A stretch of DNA of 30,965 nucleotides. Source: an uncultured Microbacteriaceae bacterium. GTDB taxonomy: Bacteria; Actinomycetota; Actinomycetes; Actinomycetales; Microbacteriaceae. The position numbers and the translations under genes are program-made. Shown one piece after another: positions 7,386 to 14,989 of this stretch (its first letter is position 1; every line of letters starts with the position of its first letter). Under the pieces are notes generated by a model, which was not told the DNA's origin, searched no databases, and was given only the letters and a program-made list of their open reading frames with translations. Where the stretch lies: NCBI GenBank assembly GCA_946481135.1, contig CAMLMQ010000013.1, forward strand, positions 1 to 30,965, written 5' to 3'.

Positions 7386-8807
7386 ATGCCGGCATCCTCT
7401 CCCACGGTCTTCGAGCGCGCCGCCCCCGATCCGCGCACCGTCGCGGATGCGCTGCGCGACACCCGGCACGCCGTCTTCTGGCTCGAGGACGCGCCGGGCG
7501 AGAGGGCGCGCCCCCTCACGGCCGACGCCCGCGTCGACCTCGCGATCGTCGGCGGCGGCTACACGGGGCTGTGGACGGCGATCCGGGCGAAGGAGCGCGA
7601 TCCCGACCGTTCGGTGATGGTGATCGAGGCGGCGACCGTCGGTTGGGCGGCGTCGGGCCGCAACGGCGGGTTCGTCGAGGCGAGCCTGACCCATGGCGAG
7701 GCGAACGGCGAGCGCCGCTGGCCCGAGGAGCTCGCCCGGCTCGACGAGCTGGGCCACGAGAACCTCGACGCCCTCGAGGATGCGGTCGCCCGCTACGGCA
7801 TGGACGTCGACTTCGAGCGCACGGGCACGCTGAGCGTCGCGATCGAGCCGCACCAGGTGGCGTGGCTCGACGGACCGACGAGCGACGACGACGTGCTGCT
7901 CGACGCGGAGGCCGTGCGGGCCGAGATCGACTCGCCGACCTTCCTCGCCGGCCGGTGGGAGAAGCGGGGCACGGCGCTCGCCCATCCCGGCAAGCTCGCC
8001 GCGGAACTCGCACGGGTCGCGCGGCAGCTCGGCGTCGAGCTCGTCGAGGGCACGCGCGTGCGGCGCCTCGACGACGACGGGGATGCCGTGGTGCTGCACG
8101 CGGGCCCGGTGCGTGTGCGGGCGCGGCACGTGGCACTCGCGACCAATGCGTTCCCCGCGCTGCTGCGGCGCAACCGACTCATGACCGTGCCCGTCTACGA
8201 CTATGTGCTCATGACGGAGCCGCTCACCACGGCGCAGCGTGACGCGATCGGCTGGCACCACCGGCAGGGTCTCGCCGACCTCGCGAACCAGTTCCACTAC
8301 TCCCGGCTGACCGCCGACGACCGGATCCTCTACGGCGGATACGACGCCGTGTACCACGCCGGGGGGCGCATCCGTCCGCGGTACGAAGACCGGCCGGAGT
8401 CGTACGCGCGGCTCGCGAGCCACTTCCTCACGACCTTCCCGCAGCTAGAGGGCATCCGGTTCAGCCACCGCTGGGCGGGGGTGATCGACACGAGCACCCG
8501 CTTCTGCGCCTTCTTCGGGCTCGCCCGCCGCGGTCGCGTCGCCTACGCCGCCGGGTTCACCGGACTCGGCGTCGCCGCGACCCGCTTCGCCGCCGACGTG
8601 ATGCTCGACCGGCTCGAGGGACTCGACACCGAACGCACGCGGCTGCGGATGGTGCGCGAGCGGCCGCTGCCGTTCCCACCCGAACCGGCGGCATCCGTCG
8701 GCATCAACGCCACCCGGTGGTCGCTCGACCGCGCCGACCACCGGCAGGGTCGGCGCAACATGCTGCTCCGAACCCTGGATGCCCTCGGCCTGGGGTTCGA
8801 CTCGTGA
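7386..8807 (+). CDS. FAD-dependent amino-acid/amine oxidoreductase (DAO family)
   Basis: 473-residue flavoprotein of the D-amino-acid oxidase/glycine oxidase fold, resembling gamma-glutamylputrescine oxidase-type enzymes. The FAD-binding GGGYTG is at residues 56-61 after DLAIV, followed by the Rossmann acidic residue in VIEA and the ASGRNGGFVEA segment typical of this group. The C-terminal FAD contact is near AAGFTGLGVA. The likely reaction is oxidation of an amine or amino acid. The start is either the ATG at 7386 or a GTG two codons upstream. Its stop overlaps the cupin gene by GTGA, so the two form an operon. Confidence 0.88.
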   Translation: MPASSPTVFERAAPDPRTVADALRDTRHAVFWLEDAPGERARPLTADARVDLAIVGGGYTGLWTAIRAKERDPDRSVMVIEAATVGWAASGRNGGFVEASLTHGEANGERRWPEELARLDELGHENLDALEDAVARYGMDVDFERTGTLSVAIEPHQVAWLDGPTSDDDVLLDAEAVRAEIDSPTFLAGRWEKRGTALAHPGKLAAELARVARQLGVELVEGTRVRRLDDDGDAVVLHAGPVRVRARHVALATNAFPALLRRNRLMTVPVYDYVLMTEPLTTAQRDAIGWHHRQGLADLANQFHYSRLTADDRILYGGYDAVYHAGGRIRPRYEDRPESYARLASHFLTTFPQLEGIRFSHRWAGVIDTSTRFCAFFGLARRGRVAYAAGFTGLGVAATRFAADVMLDRLEGLDTERTRLRMVRERPLPFPPEPAASVGINATRWSLDRADHRQGRRNMLLRTLDALGLGFDS

Positions 8808-9148
8808 CCACGCTCGACCCCGGGGTCGTCGCCGACGCGGCGGGCGTCGACATCCCGCTCACCCCCCTCCCGGCCGATCAGGTGCTCGCCGGTGCGCCGT
8901 CGGCCGGGGCGACCGTGCTGCACGAGGATGCCGACGAGCTCGGCGTCTGGGAGATGACGCCCGGCACCGCCACCGACGTCGAAGCCGACGAGCTGTTCGT
9001 CGTGCTGAGCGGACGCGCGACCGTGCGGTTCGACGAGCCGGAGCTGCCGACGATCGAGCTCGCGCCGGGGTCGGTCGTGCGGCTCACGGCGGGGATGCGG
9101 ACGACCTGGGTCGTGCATGAGACCCTGCGGAAGGTCTACGTCGCCTGA
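8804..9148 (+). CDS. Cupin domain protein (Cupin_3/EutQ-like)
   Basis: 114-residue single-domain cupin. The fold is shown by ELGVWEMTPGTATDVEADELFVVLSGRATVRF and by LAPGSVVRLTAGMRTTWVVHETLRKVYV, matching the Cupin_3 group often encoded next to FAD amine oxidoreductases. The metal-binding histidines of classic cupins are mostly replaced (VEADE in place of HxH), so it may be a binding or stabilising partner, not an enzyme. The GTG start lies in the GTGA overlap with the oxidoreductase. The 3' end overlaps the convergent GyrI-like gene by 13 bases. Confidence 0.85.
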   Translation: MTTLDPGVVADAAGVDIPLTPLPADQVLAGAPSAGATVLHEDADELGVWEMTPGTATDVEADELFVVLSGRATVRFDEPELPTIELAPGSVVRLTAGMRTTWVVHETLRKVYVA

Positions 9149-9738
9149 GCGCGGGCGACCGGCTGGCGCAGGATCGTGCGCAGCTTCTCCGGGGCGGTGC
9201 GCCGCGCGTCGCTGAGGTAGATCTCGTGGTGGCGACCGGTCATGACGAGCCCCTGCGCGGGGATGAACTCGTCGTGCATCCGCGCCAGGGTCGGCCCCTC
9301 GTCGTCGTACGAGCCCACGTGGAGGGTCTGCACGCACAGGCCCTCGTCGAGCACCAGCAGCCGCACGTCGTCGCGACGCGGGCCCGTCGTGACGGCCACG
9401 GCGGCTTCGACGTCGTCCGGCGTGATCCACTCGGGCACCATCGACAGCACCGTCCAGTCCCACGTCGACTTGTCGCGGGCGGTCGTGAAGCTCGCCGGGT
9501 CGTCGGCCGACCACAGCGCTTCGAGCGGCGGCACCCCGTAGTCGCGCCCGGCGGCCCTGCTCGCGAACTTGAGCTTGTACGCCACCGGGTAGACGGTCTC
9601 GAGCGCCCGCCGGTAGGTGTCGGTGTTCGGGTCGCCGTGCCCGTCGAGGGCGAGGTACCGCAGCGGCGGCACCTCGAGCACCCGGAACTCGCCCACCCGC
9701 GCCCGGAAGGAGTCGAGCTTCGTGAGGTCGAGCTTCAC
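9136..9738 (-). CDS. GyrI-like small-molecule-binding protein
   Basis: 200-residue protein of the stand-alone GyrI-like (COG4832-type) group. Recognisable parts are FRVLEVPPLRYLALDGHGDPNTDTYRRALETVYPVAYKLKF near the N terminus, PLEALWSADD, and the WTVLSMVPEWI stretch. The C-terminal MTGRHHEIYLSDARRTAPEKLRTILRQPV is characteristic of this family. Members bind hydrophobic compounds, and some hydrolyse cyclopropanoid cyanobacterin-like compounds; a specific activity cannot be assigned here. It has no DNA-binding domain. The GTG start overlaps the AlaX-like gene stop (GTGA), so it is co-translated with it. Confidence 0.82.
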   Translation of the reverse strand: MKLDLTKLDSFRARVGEFRVLEVPPLRYLALDGHGDPNTDTYRRALETVYPVAYKLKFASRAAGRDYGVPPLEALWSADDPASFTTARDKSTWDWTVLSMVPEWITPDDVEAAVAVTTGPRRDDVRLLVLDEGLCVQTLHVGSYDDEGPTLARMHDEFIPAQGLVMTGRHHEIYLSDARRTAPEKLRTILRQPVARAQAT

Positions 9739-10601
9739 GCCGGCGTCACCTCGGTCGTCATCGTGAGCTCGAGCCCGCCGTCGACGTCGCCGCGGGTCAA
9801 CCGCACCGTGATGGCCGCCACCTCGGCGAGGGTGCGGAGGTGCGTGCCCCCGCACGGGATGACCGCCTCACGCCCGGGCAACGCACACACCCAGCGGCGG
9901 CGGTCGCCGAGGGTGTCGCCGTCGCGGTCGATGCGGATGTCGGCCCCCGTCGCGACCCACTCCGCGAGCCGCGCGTTCGCCCGCGCCTCGACACCCGCGA
10001 GATCGTCGAGGGCGGCGGGGTCGAAGCCGCGGCGACGCAGCGACTTGCCGATGCGGTAGATGTCGACGGAGCCGTTGTCGTCGATGCGCGACGACTGGCA
10101 CGCGAGCGCGTCGAAGCCGGGGTGTCCGAGCGCGTCGGCCGGCACCTCCTTCGTCCACGCGTCGGCGAGCGCGGCATCGAGCGCGAGCGACGCGAGATGG
10201 CATCCCGTGTGGCCGGTCGACAGCGCGCGGCGGTAACCCTCATCGACGGTCACGGCGACCTGCTGACCGAGCGAGACCCGGACATCGGGGCGCAGCAGGT
10301 GCACCACGAGAAACTCCCATCCCGGGGCGCCGGTGCGCACCGGGATGTCGCCGCCGACCAGGATGTCGCCGCCGTCGGTCGCTCCCACGACGGCATCCAC
10401 CACGGGGTACGTCACCCCGTCGACCTCCAGCGTGCCGCGATCGGCGGGTTGGTCGGGCCAGCCCGCGTCGACGGGATGGAACGCCGTGCGGTCGAGCACC
10501 ACCCCGAGCAGCTCGCCCACCGGGAGCGTGGCGAGCACGACGCCGCGCGACGCGAGCGCTCCGGAGGGGTAGTCGACGACAGTGGCGGATGGCGCGGTCA
10601 C
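9735..10601 (-). CDS. AlaX-like alanyl-tRNA editing domain protein
   Basis: 288-residue homologue of the AlaRS editing/SAD domain, which deacylates mischarged Ser- or Gly-tRNA(Ala). The zinc ligands of the family are all present: HTGCH with His131 and His135, and CGGTH with Cys250 and His254. The N-terminal TAFHP...GWPDQPADRGTL replaces the usual FYPxGGGQPxDxG, so substrate recognition may differ. The GTG at 10601 is supported by TACCGT six bases upstream (10613-10608). The gene overlaps the GyrI-like gene by four bases, an unusual pairing. It diverges from the LuxR-type regulator. Confidence 0.82.
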   Translation of the reverse strand: MTAPSATVVDYPSGALASRGVVLATLPVGELLGVVLDRTAFHPVDAGWPDQPADRGTLEVDGVTYPVVDAVVGATDGGDILVGGDIPVRTGAPGWEFLVVHLLRPDVRVSLGQQVAVTVDEGYRRALSTGHTGCHLASLALDAALADAWTKEVPADALGHPGFDALACQSSRIDDNGSVDIYRIGKSLRRRGFDPAALDDLAGVEARANARLAEWVATGADIRIDRDGDTLGDRRRWVCALPGREAVIPCGGTHLRTLAEVAAITVRLTRGDVDGGLELTMTTEVTPA

Positions 10602-10607
10602 CCCCCG

Positions 10608-10613
10608 ACGGTA
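10608..10613 (-). promoter_or_regulatory. Leaderless -10 candidate before AlaX-like gene
   Basis: TACCGT on the minus strand, six bases before the GTG at 10601. No clear -35 is seen. Confidence 0.35.
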
Positions 10614-10622
10614 TCGGGCGCG

Positions 10623-10651
10623 TTGCCCGGCGCGCACCGGGCCGATACTCT
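10623..10651 (+). promoter_or_regulatory. Promoter of the LuxR-type regulator
   Basis: TTGCCC at 10623-10628, a 17-base spacer, and TACTCT at 10646-10651. The ATG follows seven bases later, so the mRNA is probably leaderless. Confidence 0.55.
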
Positions 10652-10658
10652 CTCAGCG

Positions 10659-13253
10659 ATGCGGCCCGAGAACCCCGGTGCGGCCCCGCCCGGGCGGAGC
10701 GGGATGCCGTGGCCGATCGTCACACGCGAGGCGGCGCTCTCGGCGGTGCTGACCGCGCTCGCCGAACGTCCGCCGCGGATGATCGTGCTCGACGGCCCCG
10801 CGGGCGTCGGCAAGACGGCGTTGGCCGCCGAGGCGGCCCGGCGCCTGCCCGGACGCACCGCCGTCACGGTCTCGGCCCTCGCCGAGCGCACCTCGACCCC
10901 GCTCGGCGTGCTGCTCGACGCCCTCGACGTCGTCGGGGCGACAGCCGAGCTCGACCCGGCGTCGGGCGTCGGGGTCGAGGCGGTGGCCGCCGCCCTCGAT
11001 CGACGGCTGCTCGTCGTCGACGACGCCCCGCGACTCGACGACGCCTCGGCCGAGATCGTGCGACGGCTCGTCGTCGGGTTCGGCGTGCCCGTGGTCGGCA
11101 CGGCCCGGTCCGGCGAGACCCTGCCGGCACCCCTCCGGCGGCTCGACGGCGACCGACTCGTGCGCCGCCTCGCGGTGGAGGGCCTGGGGGCCGACGAGGT
11201 CGCGCGGCTGCTCGCGGAGCGGTTCCGCGTGCCCGTGCGCGAGTCCGACCTGCATCGGCTCGTCTGGGAGACCGCGGGCAACCCCCTGCACCTGCGTCTG
11301 CTCGTCGAGGCGGCGATCGAGGAGGGACGCGTCCTCCACCGCGGCGACGACGTCGAGGTCGTCGACACCCCGTCGCCGACCGACCTCGCGTCGATGCTCG
11401 CGGCACGCCTGGCCGACCTGAGCGACAACGCGCGCCGGTTGCTCGGGGTCGTCGCCCTGACGCAGCCCGTCCCCCGCGCGCGCGTGCTCGTGCCGCCGGG
11501 CCGCGAGGCGGCGCTCGCCGAACTCGTGCGCCGCGGTCTCGTCGTGACCGACGCCGGATCCACGCGTGTGCGGGTGGCGCATCCGCTCATCGCGGAAGCG
11601 GCGTCGACAACCGACGCGGTGGATGAGGCGGTGCGGGTGCTGCGCGCCGCCGACGACCCGACGCGGCGCTTCGCCGCGGTCGAGTTGGAGCGCCGCGCCG
11701 GACGCCGCCTCACCGCCGAGGAGCTGACCTGGGCGTCGACACACGCCGCGGCGCTCGGCGATCCGCACCGGGCGGTCGAACTCGCCGACCTCGCCGTCGC
11801 CCAGCCCGCTCGTCGCTCGGTGGCGTTCGACGCCCACCTCGCCGCGGCGCACGCGCATTCGCTCGCCCACGACCTCGACGGGGCCGACCGGCTCTTCGCC
11901 CTGGCCGACGACCTCGCGGCCGATCCGGCCGAGGCGGCCGCGCTCGCGAGCGCCCACGGCGAGCACCTCGCCTATCGACGCGGCGAGCCCACGCAGGCGG
12001 TCGCCCATGCCGAACGGGTGCGCAGTCGACTGACGTCGGCCGAGGCGGTCGCACTCGACGCCGACCTCTGGCGGTGGCGGGTGCTGGCCGAGCGCACGAC
12101 CGGTGCGCTCGACGACGAACCCGAGCAACGCGTGCGAGGCGCGATCGCCGCCTCGGTCGCGGCCTCGATGCGCGGCGAGCATCGGGCGGCCCTGAGCGCG
12201 GCGGGTCCGTTGCTCGTGCCCCGCGCGGCCCTCGGCGACCTCGCCTCGACGGCCGGGATCGCGTTGGGCCTGCAGCGCGTGCTCGAGCTGCGCGCGACCC
12301 GGCCCGCGGAGGAGGCGGCGGCCTACCTGGAGTCGGCGCGCGCCGAGGCACCCGAGGAGGTGGGCTTCCACACCGTGATGCTCGCCGCGCAGCGCCTCCA
12401 AGAGGGCCGGCTCGCCGACGCCCTCGAGCTCGGCGACCTTGCGATCGAGCAGTTGCAGCGCTGGGACGGCGGGGAGCTCATCGCCCTCGCGCGCGCCGTG
12501 CGCGCCACCGCCGCCGCGCAGCGGGGCGACCTCGACGACGCCCGGTCCCGACTCGAGGCGCTCGACGGCGGGGAGGTGAGCGGCGCCGCCGTGCTGCAGG
12601 CCGCCGAGTGCCGCGCCTACCTCCTCGCCGCGGAGGGCGACTCGCGCGGTGCCGCGGCGACCGTGCTCACCGTCGTCGAGGACGCGATCGCGTCGGGGTA
12701 CCGCTACCTCGGCGGGCTGACCCTCGCGACGGCGATCCGTTTCGGCGAGACCGACCGCACCGCCGAGCTCGCCGACGAACTCTGCACGGGAATGGCCGAG
12801 CGTGTGGATCCGTGCGTCGCCGTGCGCGACCTGGCGACGGCGCTGCGTGATCGGCGGCCCGCCGACGTGGTCCCGGCCGCCCGCCGGGCAGCGCGGGCGG
12901 GCCTCGTGACGGTCGCGATCGACGGGATGCTGATCGCGCTCGGCATGCCCGCGAGCGACGACGTGCACACGCGGCTGCAGAGCGCGATCACACGGCTCGC
13001 CGCCGGTGTCGACGCACCGGCGCTGCAGCGCCGCGACCTCCCGAGCCTGACCGCCCGCGAGCGGGAGGTCGCGCGCGGGGCGGCGAACCGACTCCGGTCG
13101 CGAGAGATCGCCGACCGGCTGAACGTGTCGGTACGCACCGTCGAGAACCAGCTCTACTCCGTGTACCGCAAGCTCGGCGTCGCCTCGCGCGACGAGCTGC
13201 GCGACGCGATGGAGCGGCTCGGCCTCCTCACCGACGCGACCACGCCACGGTGA
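10659..13253 (+). CDS. Large ATP-binding LuxR-family (LAL) regulator
   Basis: 864-residue regulator with an N-terminal STAND/AAA-type ATPase: Walker A GPAGVGKT at residues 46-53 and a Walker B-like LLVVDDAP near 115. Next comes an alanine-rich helical middle that looks like TPR-type repeats. The C-terminal LuxR helix-turn-helix (LTAREREVARGAANRLRS...REIADRLNVSVRTVENQLY) starts at about residue 797. Such proteins activate transcription on ligand and ATP binding. The ligand is not predictable. The ATG at 10659 was chosen over a longer upstream extension, which runs antisense through the AlaX-like gene. The last 26 bases overlap the convergent lipoprotein gene. Confidence 0.9.
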   Translation: MRPENPGAAPPGRSGMPWPIVTREAALSAVLTALAERPPRMIVLDGPAGVGKTALAAEAARRLPGRTAVTVSALAERTSTPLGVLLDALDVVGATAELDPASGVGVEAVAAALDRRLLVVDDAPRLDDASAEIVRRLVVGFGVPVVGTARSGETLPAPLRRLDGDRLVRRLAVEGLGADEVARLLAERFRVPVRESDLHRLVWETAGNPLHLRLLVEAAIEEGRVLHRGDDVEVVDTPSPTDLASMLAARLADLSDNARRLLGVVALTQPVPRARVLVPPGREAALAELVRRGLVVTDAGSTRVRVAHPLIAEAASTTDAVDEAVRVLRAADDPTRRFAAVELERRAGRRLTAEELTWASTHAAALGDPHRAVELADLAVAQPARRSVAFDAHLAAAHAHSLAHDLDGADRLFALADDLAADPAEAAALASAHGEHLAYRRGEPTQAVAHAERVRSRLTSAEAVALDADLWRWRVLAERTTGALDDEPEQRVRGAIAASVAASMRGEHRAALSAAGPLLVPRAALGDLASTAGIALGLQRVLELRATRPAEEAAAYLESARAEAPEEVGFHTVMLAAQRLQEGRLADALELGDLAIEQLQRWDGGELIALARAVRATAAAQRGDLDDARSRLEALDGGEVSGAAVLQAAECRAYLLAAEGDSRGAAATVLTVVEDAIASGYRYLGGLTLATAIRFGETDRTAELADELCTGMAERVDPCVAVRDLATALRDRRPADVVPAARRAARAGLVTVAIDGMLIALGMPASDDVHTRLQSAITRLAAGVDAPALQRRDLPSLTAREREVARGAANRLRSREIADRLNVSVRTVENQLYSVYRKLGVASRDELRDAMERLGLLTDATTPR

Positions 13254-13836
13254 TCGTGCCCGACGCTTCGGCGACCGTGGTGGTCATCCCCGTGCCGGTG
13301 CAGTCGATCGTCATCGATCCCGACCACGGCTCCGAGGCGACGGTCGACTGATCGATCACCATCGCGCCTCCCCCGGCGTCCATGCTGACGACCGACGTCA
13401 TTCCGGTCTCGTCGGTCGCGACGAGCGCGTAGTCGGGGCCGGCGCCCGACCAGGTGCCGCTCTCGGTGCCGTCGTGCTCGACGATCTGCTCGAACGTCGC
13501 GCCCTCGGCGACGCCGCGCACCGCCGATCGCGATGCCGCGGCGGTGAGCAGGTACGTGCCGTCGGCCCCCCAGTCGAGCTCGAGCGATCCGGTGACCTCG
13601 ACCTCGGCGCCCGGCACGCTCTCGGCCCAGACGCGCGCGAGCTCCGACGCCCACGAGTCGTTGTCGAGCAGCCACGCACCGACCGGGCATCCGTTCGCCT
13701 CGTGATCGTCGGCCGCGGGCGACCCCGAGGGATTCGCGCCGCCCGAGGCGCTGCTCGACGACTCCGGGGCGCATCCGGCGAGCAGCAGCGTGGTGAGGAC
13801 GACCGTCGGGATGCCGAGTCGTACACGGGTTCTCAT
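13228..13836 (-). CDS. Lipoprotein, unknown function
   Basis: 202-residue predicted lipoprotein. The signal peptide MRTRVRLGIPTVVLTTLL ends in the lipobox LAGC (Cys22), followed by a Ser/Gly/Pro-rich linker. The mature part (NGCPVGAWLLDNDSWASELARVW... then beta-rich Ser/Thr/Gly segments) resembles actinobacterial lipocalin-like or META-like secreted beta domains; this is a weak resemblance. It is likely anchored outside the membrane. GAGGA lies about eight bases before the ATG. A much longer in-frame extension exists but would lose the signal peptide and run antisense through the next gene. It is divergent from the other lipoprotein, with a palindrome between. Confidence 0.82.
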   Translation of the reverse strand: MRTRVRLGIPTVVLTTLLLAGCAPESSSSASGGANPSGSPAADDHEANGCPVGAWLLDNDSWASELARVWAESVPGAEVEVTGSLELDWGADGTYLLTAAASRSAVRGVAEGATFEQIVEHDGTESGTWSGAGPDYALVATDETGMTSVVSMDAGGGAMVIDQSTVASEPWSGSMTIDCTGTGMTTTVAEASGTITVAWSRR

Positions 13837-13869
13837 GGCGGCATCCTCACGACATCCCGACGGGTTCCG

Positions 13870-13892
13870 CCATGAGTGGGAATCACTCATGG
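13870..13892. promoter_or_regulatory. Perfect 9-bp palindrome between divergent lipoprotein genes
   Basis: CCATGAGTG-ggaat-CACTCATGG, with arms at 13870-13878 and 13884-13892. It sits 34 bases from one start codon and 33 bases from the other. The central position suggests a shared operator for a dimeric regulator. Confidence 0.6.
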
Positions 13893-13912
13893 AAGCCGCC
13901 GCGACCGCGCGG

Positions 13913-13918
13913 CACACT
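13913..13918 (+). promoter_or_regulatory. Leaderless -10 candidate before second lipoprotein
   Basis: CACACT six bases before the ATG at 13925. No clear -35 is seen. Confidence 0.35.
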
Positions 13919-13924
13919 GTCGCC

Positions 13925-14425
13925 ATGTCGATGCCCTTCCGCCTTCTGGTCGCCGGCGCGGTGGCCGTCCTCGCCCTCACCGGATGCGCCACCCCGGCCC
14001 CCGAACCCTCGGCCACCCTCCTCGCCGGCGAGACGACTGGCGAGGGGTCGGCCACCTCGCCGGCGCCCGCCGAGGGCACGACCGCCGCGGGACCCGTGCA
14101 GGCCGAGGGGATGCCCGAGCTGCCCCTCGAAGGGTGCGGCGAGCTCGTCGAGTCGGAGGTGACCGAGACCGATTTCGACACGCAGTGGTCGTTCGAGTTC
14201 GCCTGCACCTCTCGCGACGCCTTCGACGCGTCCGTCGCGGCACTCGACGCGGCGGGCACCCTCGCTCACACGGTGAACTCGGTGCTCGGCAACGACTCCT
14301 ACCTGAGCGACAAGCACCACTTCATCGGGGAGGTCGGCGGGCAGGTGCTCGACGTCGACCTGACGCTCACGGGCGATCCCGACGACGTCGAGGTGGTCTA
14401 CCTCGTCACGCTCGGCAAGGGCTGA
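13925..14425 (+). CDS. Small lipoprotein, unknown function
   Basis: 166-residue predicted lipoprotein. The signal peptide MSMPFRLLVAGAVAVLA ends in the lipobox LTGC (Cys21). A Thr/Ala/Glu/Pro-rich linker runs to about residue 60. The mature domain contains LEGCGELVESEVTETDF and FEFACTSRDAFDASVAAL, so two cysteines could form a disulfide. A beta-rich C-terminal end follows (VGGQVLDVDLTLTG...VEVVYLVTLGKG). No family was recognised. The ATG at 13925 fits a leaderless start; the ATG two codons later is also possible. It ends three bases before the convergent DUF4188 gene. Confidence 0.8.
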   Translation: MSMPFRLLVAGAVAVLALTGCATPAPEPSATLLAGETTGEGSATSPAPAEGTTAAGPVQAEGMPELPLEGCGELVESEVTETDFDTQWSFEFACTSRDAFDASVAALDAAGTLAHTVNSVLGNDSYLSDKHHFIGEVGGQVLDVDLTLTGDPDDVEVVYLVTLGKG

Positions 14426-14428
14426 CGC

Positions 14429-14908
14429 TCAGCCGGCATCCGCCTCGATGCGCGCACGGGCGGTGTCGCCACGACGCGCGACCGGCAGGTGCTCACCCGC
14501 GGCGGCGAGCCCGATGACGGGCATGTTGCTGTAGAGCGTCTCGTAGGCGCCGGGCGCGACCCGGTAGGTCTCGTGGAAGATCCCCACGTCGCCGCTCGCC
14601 CCGACCCGCTGGTTGAACGCCCGCCACGCGGGCAGGTGCGGGTCATCGCGGTCGCGCGCGAAGCGTTCGAGCTGCTCGAAGCTGCGCCAGTGCTGGATGA
14701 GCGTGATCGTGCGCCCCGACCAGCCGTACTGCACGCTGAGCAGTCCCTTCTCGGGGTGGGTGAACAGTTCGCGCAGCATCGGCCCCATCGCGGCGGCGAC
14801 CGGGGCCCAGCGATGCACCTTCCAGAGTTTGTTGATGCGCATGCCGATGACGAAGACGACGAACTCGCCGTCGATGCGTGCGGTGTACCGACCCGGATGT
14901 ACTCGCAT
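14429..14908 (-). CDS. DUF4188 family protein (monooxygenase-like)
   Basis: 159-residue protein matching the DUF4188 group, related to heme-dependent/ABM-type monooxygenase-like folds. Recognisable stretches are FVVFVIGMRINKLWKVHRWAPV near the N terminus, SVQYGWSGRTITLIQHWRSFEQLERFARD in the middle, and GIFHETYRVAPGAYETLYSNMPVIGLA. The reaction is not established; homologues are often annotated as phenylacetaldoxime dehydratase-like or fluoroacetate-related without proof. The ATG has TGAGGAGG upstream. It diverges from a MerR gene across a nested palindrome, so it is the probable MerR target. Confidence 0.87.
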   Translation of the reverse strand: MRVHPGRYTARIDGEFVVFVIGMRINKLWKVHRWAPVAAAMGPMLRELFTHPEKGLLSVQYGWSGRTITLIQHWRSFEQLERFARDRDDPHLPAWRAFNQRVGASGDVGIFHETYRVAPGAYETLYSNMPVIGLAAAGEHLPVARRGDTARARIEADAG

Positions 14909-14923
14909 GGTGCCTCCTCAGAA

Positions 14924-14966
14924 ATAGATAGTTTGACTCTCCGTAATGGAGAGTGCCACTATCTAT
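14924..14966. promoter_or_regulatory. Nested palindromic MerR operator between DUF4188 and merR-type genes
   Basis: ATAGATAGT (14924-14932) pairs with ACTATCTAT (14958-14966). Inside it, ACTCTCC (14936-14942) pairs with GGAGAGT (14948-14954). Both pairs share one centre (14945). A TTGACT -35 on the plus strand (14933-14938) lies inside the element. This fits the usual MerR arrangement with the operator spanning the promoter spacer, here usable in both directions. Confidence 0.85.
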
Positions 14967-14989
14967 CGAGGACGTCAAGGGGGGATCGC

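Noticed and set aside
9840..10658. In-frame extension of the LuxR-type regulator by about 270 residues
   Set aside because: It runs antisense through the well-supported AlaX-like gene, is rich in Arg/Gly low-complexity sequence, and homology to the regulator family begins after 10659, where a promoter and ATG are present.
13837..14259. Longer N terminus for the lipoprotein ending at 13228
   Set aside because: It would bury the signal peptide and lipobox inside the protein and overlap the divergent lipoprotein.
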